Source: JBCDBL01 sp039183635 (lineage in GTDB: Bacteria > Pseudomonadota > Alphaproteobacteria > Caulobacterales > Parvularculaceae). Taken from it: a DNA stretch of 7,931 nucleotides. How positions within the stretch are numbered: position 1 is the stretch's first letter; each line of letters starts with the position of its first letter. Shown here piece after piece: positions 5,085-7,931 of this stretch. The stretch is from positions 1-7,931 of the forward strand of contig JBCDBL010000154.1 of NCBI GenBank assembly GCA_039183635.1, read 5' to 3'. The notes beneath the pieces were generated by a model. It worked only from the letters and a program-made list of their open reading frames with translations. It had not been told where the DNA came from and searched no databases. The translations under genes were made by a program, and so were the position numbers.

Positions 5085-6689
5085 ATGCCCGACGACGCCA
5101 CGCCCCGCCCCGTCCATGATGACAGCGCCCTGCACGCCGCCCTTGTACAGGCCCTCGGGCCGGACAATGTCAGCACGGCGCCTGAGACCACGGCCCTGTT
5201 CTCCCAGGATATTTTCTCAAAAGCCGCCCGCGCCGCCGCCTACGTTATAACTCCACACTCGACCGAAGACGCCGCCCGGGCGGTCGCCGTGGCGACGCAG
5301 GACGGCCGCGCCGTCATCGCCCGGGGCGGCGGCATGTCCTACACCGGCGGCTATCTGCCGACGGAGGACGGCGCCGTCATGGTCGACATGTCCGCCATGG
5401 ACCGCATTCTTGAGATCAACGAAGAGGATATGTACGTCACGGTGGAGGCGGGCTGCACCTGGGCCGCGCTCTATGATGCGTTAAAAGCAAAAAATCTGCG
5501 CACGCCGTTTTGGGGGCCTCTGTCGGGCCTTTCCTCCACCATCGGCGGCGGGCTTTCTCAGAACAACGCGTTTTTCGGCGCCGGGACATGGGGCACGACC
5601 GCCGATTGCGTGACCAGCCTCACCGTCGTCACCGCTGATGGAAGCGTTGTCAAAACCGGCTCCGGCGGAACGCAAACCGGCGCGCCGTTTTTTCGCCATT
5701 ACGGGCCGGACCTCACCGGAGTGTTCCTCGGCGACACCGGCGCCCTCGGCTTTAAAACGGAAGCGACCTTCCGCCTGATGCCTATGCCGGCGGCGGAGGA
5801 TTACGCCTCCTTCGAGTTTAAAACGCCAGCCGATGTCGCCGCGGCCCTGTCCGCCTGGTCCCGCGCCGGGTTGGGATGCGAGCTGTTCGCCTTCGACCCG
5901 AACCTGCAAAAGCTCCGTCTAAAACGGGCAAGCCTTATGCAGGATGTAAAGTCCCTCACCGGGGTGGTGAAGGGGCAAAAAAACCTCCTTTCCGGCGTGA
6001 AGGAAGCCGCGAAGGTGGCCATGGCCGGGCGCACATTTGTAGATGAAGCTTCTTACTCCGCACACATAGTTGTGGAAGGCCGCTCTGACGCCGCCGTAGC
6101 CGAAGATATGAAGGCCGCCCGCGCCATCGCCGCCGCCCATAGCGGAACGGAGGTCGCGAACACTATGCCGAAAGTCACCCGCAGCACACCCTTCAGCCCC
6201 TTAAACAATGTGATCGGCCCGGAAGGGGAACGTTGGGCGCCCGTGCATGGCATTGTGCCCCATTCCAAAGCTGAAAACGTCTGGGCCGCCATCGACAAGC
6301 TGTTCCTAGACAATGCTGCGGAGATTGACCGCCATGGCGTCCTCACCGGCTATCTTGTGACCACTTTGTCCACGAACGGCTTTCTGATCGAACCGGTTTT
6401 CTTCTGGCCGGAGGAGATTTACGATATTCATCGCCAAACGGTGGAACCCTCCTATCTTGCTAAAATCACCGAGCGTCCGGCCAACCCGGCGGCGACGGAA
6501 ACCGTGGCGCGCCTGCGTTCGCAGATCATGGCGATCTTTCAAGAAGCTGGCGCGGTCCATTTCCAAATCGGCAAAGCTTATCCTTACAAGGAAAGCCTGC
6601 GCCCCGAAACGCTGGCGCTGCTTGAGGACATCAAATCCGCGGTGGACGCCAGGCGGCGGGTGAACCCCGGCTCCCTCGGTCTTACATAA
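5085..6689 (+). CDS. FAD-linked oxidase/dehydrogenase of the VAO/PCMH family (2-hydroxyacid dehydrogenase-like)
   Basis: This 534-residue protein has an N-terminal FAD-binding (FAD_binding_4/PCMH) domain at about 52-230. Key stretches are VITPHSTEDAARAV (54-67), the FAD pyrophosphate loop ARGGGMSYTGGY (79-90), EAGCTW (121-126), GLSSTIGGGLSQN (148-160) and GDTGALGFKTEATFR (216-230). The C-terminal half contains HGIVPHSKAENVWAA and ends in RRRVNPGSLGLT, like the NPG tail of GlcD/D-lactate dehydrogenase relatives. It should oxidise an alcohol or 2-hydroxy acid, with electrons going to the respiratory chain or another acceptor. No signal peptide or membrane helix is seen. An in-frame ATG at 5043 would overlap the membrane-protein gene and add a basic stretch, so ATG 5085 is preferred; neither has a good ribosome site. 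AAGGAG right at the stop serves the next gene, so the two are coupled in one operon. The substrate is unknown; a product of the adjacent hydro-lyase is an attractive guess. Confidence 0.88.
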   Translation: MPDDATPRPVHDDSALHAALVQALGPDNVSTAPETTALFSQDIFSKAARAAAYVITPHSTEDAARAVAVATQDGRAVIARGGGMSYTGGYLPTEDGAVMVDMSAMDRILEINEEDMYVTVEAGCTWAALYDALKAKNLRTPFWGPLSGLSSTIGGGLSQNNAFFGAGTWGTTADCVTSLTVVTADGSVVKTGSGGTQTGAPFFRHYGPDLTGVFLGDTGALGFKTEATFRLMPMPAAEDYASFEFKTPADVAAALSAWSRAGLGCELFAFDPNLQKLRLKRASLMQDVKSLTGVVKGQKNLLSGVKEAAKVAMAGRTFVDEASYSAHIVVEGRSDAAVAEDMKAARAIAAAHSGTEVANTMPKVTRSTPFSPLNNVIGPEGERWAPVHGIVPHSKAENVWAAIDKLFLDNAAEIDRHGVLTGYLVTTLSTNGFLIEPVFFWPEEIYDIHRQTVEPSYLAKITERPANPAATETVARLRSQIMAIFQEAGAVHFQIGKAYPYKESLRPETLALLEDIKSAVDARRRVNPGSLGLT

Positions 6690-6700
6690 GGAGTCGCGCC

Positions 6701-7501
6701 ATGCCGAGACTCACGCGTCAGTTCATCGACGGCCCTTACGGACAAATTCACCTCCGGATCGCTAAACCCGAAGCGCCTGCGGCGCGCCCTCTCCTGTGCT
6801 TGCACATGAGCCCGAAATCCGGGCGCAGTTTCGCAAGCTTCATGGAGCTGGCCAGCGACGACCGCATCATCGTCGCGCCGGATTACCCCGGCTATGGCGA
6901 AAGCGATCACCCCCCGGCTGAGCCGTATGTGACTGTGCCCGATTACGCCAAAGCCATGTGGGCCGCGGCGGACGCCCTGGACCTCGGCCCTGTCGATCTT
7001 CTGGGCTACCACACAGGCTCAAAAGTCGCCGCCGAAATGGCCCGTCAGAGGCCGGACGATGTTAAAACGATCGTCATGCTGTCGGCGTCGCTGTTCACGG
7101 CTGAAGAGCTCGCCAAGGTCTCGGCCTATTTCGAGCCTATTCCTTTGGACGAGGAAGGAACCCGCTTCTCCACCATGTGGGAGCGGATCAAGCATTATCG
7201 CGGTCCCGGCATGACGCTTGAGATGATGGCGGAGTCGATGGCGGAGAACATGCGCGGCGGCGAAAACTACGAATGGGGCCATCGGGCCGCATTTGAGTAC
7301 AACAAGATTTTCCCCGATGTCGTCAAAGACCTCCCCCACCGCATTCGCGTCATCAATCCCGGCGACGACCTGTTCGAACAGACCGCCCGCATCGCGCCGC
7401 TCTTACAAAACGGCGACGTGAGCGCCAAACCGGAATGGGGCCACGGGTTTTTAGAAGCCTATACGGAGGATGCGACAGCGCTGATAAAGAGCTTGTTGTA
7501 G
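6701..7501 (+). CDS. Alpha/beta-hydrolase-fold protein with His in the nucleophile position
   Basis: This 266-residue protein has the alpha/beta hydrolase plan: strand and oxyanion region PLLCLHMSPKSG (30-41), VAPDYPGYGESDHPP (58-72), the nucleophile elbow LLGYHTGSKVA (100-110), acid region INPGDDLFE (218-226), and EWGHGFLEAY (245-254) with the expected catalytic His248. The acid is Asp222 or Asp223. The elbow reads Gly102-Tyr-His104-Thr-Gly106, so the residue that should be Ser, Asp or Cys is His; Ser107 lies just outside the elbow. Ordinary Ser-hydrolase chemistry is therefore doubtful. The codons here are unambiguous and the frame is intact on both sides, so a decayed gene is not indicated. 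Several cofactor-free lyases, C-C hydrolases and oxygenases share this fold. The start is set by GGAG at 6690-6693, 7 bases upstream of ATG. The gene follows the FAD oxidase by 11 bases. Confidence 0.9.
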   Translation: MPRLTRQFIDGPYGQIHLRIAKPEAPAARPLLCLHMSPKSGRSFASFMELASDDRIIVAPDYPGYGESDHPPAEPYVTVPDYAKAMWAAADALDLGPVDLLGYHTGSKVAAEMARQRPDDVKTIVMLSASLFTAEELAKVSAYFEPIPLDEEGTRFSTMWERIKHYRGPGMTLEMMAESMAENMRGGENYEWGHRAAFEYNKIFPDVVKDLPHRIRVINPGDDLFEQTARIAPLLQNGDVSAKPEWGHGFLEAYTEDATALIKSLL

Positions 7502-7552
7502 CGTTTGGCGCTTTACCCTATTTGAACCCCCTGAATGTTACCCAACACGGAT

Positions 7553-7580
7553 CGTCATCCCAGCGAAAGCTGGGATCCAG
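7553..7580 (+). repeat. REP-type hairpin, forward copy
   Basis: CGTCATCCCAGC-GAAA-GCTGGGATCCA: ATCCCAGC (7557-7564) pairs perfectly with 7569-7576 around a GAAA tetraloop. This form with the leading GTC is a common type of extragenic palindrome in alphaproteobacteria. It begins about 50 bases after the hydrolase stop. It could slow 3' exonucleases, but no T-run follows. Confidence 0.75.
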
Positions 7581-7665
7581 GGGCGGCGGACACCAGGGCG
7601 CCAGACGACGTAAGCAGACACAGGTTATTCGTTACCCCGGCCCGCCCAACGAAGACTTTAGAGTT

Positions 7666-7692
7666 TCAGGCGAGTATAAATTAATCGCCTGA
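7666..7692. repeat. Inverted repeat TCAGGCGA...TCGCCTGA
   Basis: TCAGGCGA (7666-7673) pairs perfectly with TCGCCTGA (7685-7692) across an 11-base AT-rich loop. It is one of a row of palindromes between 7553 and 7841. No further role is visible. Confidence 0.55.
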
Positions 7693-7712
7693 CGTTCTAA
7701 GCAAGCGGCCCC

Positions 7713-7753
7713 TAGACCGCATTTACAATTCTTCGAATCGTAAATGCGGTCTA
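7713..7753. repeat. Long near-perfect hairpin
   Basis: TAGACCGCATTTAC (7713-7726) is the exact reverse complement of 7740-7753. Inside, ATTC-TTC-GAAT (7728-7738) continues the stem, with one A/C mismatch between the two parts. The result is an 18-pair stem with a 3-base loop. There is no T-run, so it is classed as a repeat rather than a terminator. Confidence 0.7.
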
Positions 7754-7765
7754 AGTTTATGTTTA

Positions 7766-7812
7766 GCGCGCATTTTATTCACAAAACCGGTTCCCACTTT
7801 TGTGAATGCGCT
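7766..7812. repeat. Palindromic element ATTCACAAAA-loop-TTTTGTGAAT
   Basis: ATTCACAAAA (7777-7786) pairs perfectly with 7798-7807 across the loop CCGGTTCCCAC. GCGC on each side (7768-7771 and 7808-7811) lengthens the stem if a 5-base ATTTT bulge is allowed. The layout, an A/T-rich stem around ACCGGTTCCCAC, looks like the dispersed palindromes common in Hyphomicrobiales and related alphaproteobacteria. Confidence 0.65.
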
Positions 7813-7814
7813 CT

Positions 7815-7841
7815 AGATCCTGACTTTCGTCAGGATGACGT
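7815..7841 (-). repeat. REP-type hairpin, inverted copy
   Basis: ATCCTGAC-TTTC-GTCAGGAT followed by GACG. On the complement it reads CGTCATCCTGAC-GAAA-GTCAGGATCTA, the same design as the copy at 7553-7580 (CGTCATCC, GAAA loop, GGATCNA end) with compensating changes in the stem. The two copies face each other and bound the other hairpins. Confidence 0.7.
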
Positions 7842-7902
7842 TTGTGCATGTGGGAAAGCTGTGCGTAACTATGACCAACTGTGACAACTGGTACAGACTT
7901 CT

Positions 7903-7931
7903 ATGACCACCGCCGCTGACATCATCGCCGC
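7903..7931 (+). CDS. Probable start of a gene, cut by the right edge
   Basis: ATG at 7903 opens a frame reading MTTAADIIA to the edge. An N-terminus of this kind is seen in thiamine-diphosphate enzymes of the acetolactate synthase type, but nine residues cannot prove that. No clear Shine-Dalgarno is seen. The frame is open and lies past the end of the repeat block, with the same strand as the preceding genes. Confidence 0.35.

Larger units (their letters stand above)
7502..7902. other. Repeat-rich intergenic region of 401 bases without a convincing gene
   Basis: No reading frame here shows protein-like conservation; the open frame across 7435-7692 overlaps the hydrolase gene and runs through palindromic repeats. 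The region contains five hairpins, listed separately, and from about 7842 a short upstream region for the gene that seems to begin at 7903. Confidence 0.75.

Noticed and set aside
7435..7692. Small open frame of 85 codons across the hydrolase end and the gap
   Set aside because: It overlaps the hydrolase gene in another frame and then reads through palindromic repeats; no ribosome site or protein-like pattern.
7713..7753. Intrinsic terminator
   Set aside because: The stem is long and stable but no run of T follows on either strand; it fits the surrounding palindromic repeats better.
7553..7841. CRISPR array
   Set aside because: The repeats are different palindromes, not identical units with regular spacers.

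Overview
The window is GC-rich DNA with long, tightly packed genes. Its intergenic gaps are full of palindromic repeats built on CGTCATCC...GGATGACG. That pattern, together with the gene content (a glutaryl-CoA dehydrogenase very close to the mitochondrial enzyme, and an AhpD-like protein with a probable TTG start), suggests an alphaproteobacterium. This is a judgement from sequence style; no marker gene is present. The strain or genus cannot be named.

Layout. Minus strand, 1-1790: a two-gene unit coding for a hydro-lyase of the aconitase/isopropylmalate dehydratase superfamily. The large subunit comes first, followed by the small subunit, whose last residues run off the left edge. Positions 1791-1947 are a divergent promoter region with a dyad. 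Plus strand, 1948-4122: glutaryl-CoA dehydrogenase, a YciI-like protein and a carboxymuconolactone decarboxylase/AhpD-like protein, closely spaced. Positions 4123-4402 hold a repeat-rich gap with a second, larger dyad over a possible -10 box. Plus strand, 4403-7501: a six-helix membrane protein, an FAD-linked oxidase/dehydrogenase and an alpha/beta-hydrolase-fold protein whose nucleophile position is His instead of Ser. Positions 7502-7902 hold at least five hairpins. A gene probably starts at 7903 and runs off the right edge.

How the genes may work together. The set looks like a catabolic cluster for a carboxylic acid that ends in acyl-CoA chemistry. A hydro-lyase would move or add a hydroxyl group, an FAD enzyme would oxidise a 2-hydroxy acid (or similar), and an FAD acyl-CoA dehydrogenase with the glutaryl-CoA signature would desaturate and decarboxylate a dicarboxylyl-CoA. 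YciI, AhpD-like and alpha/beta-hydrolase proteins are common auxiliaries in such clusters. The hydro-lyase has non-standard residues at the substrate-specificity loop and around the cluster-binding cysteine, so it is probably not a housekeeping leucine enzyme. The two dyads share the strings AATGATATA and TATACCATTT, which suggests one regulator (GntR-like by site appearance) controls all three transcription units. The pathway and the regulator are inferences; the individual family assignments are firm for most genes.
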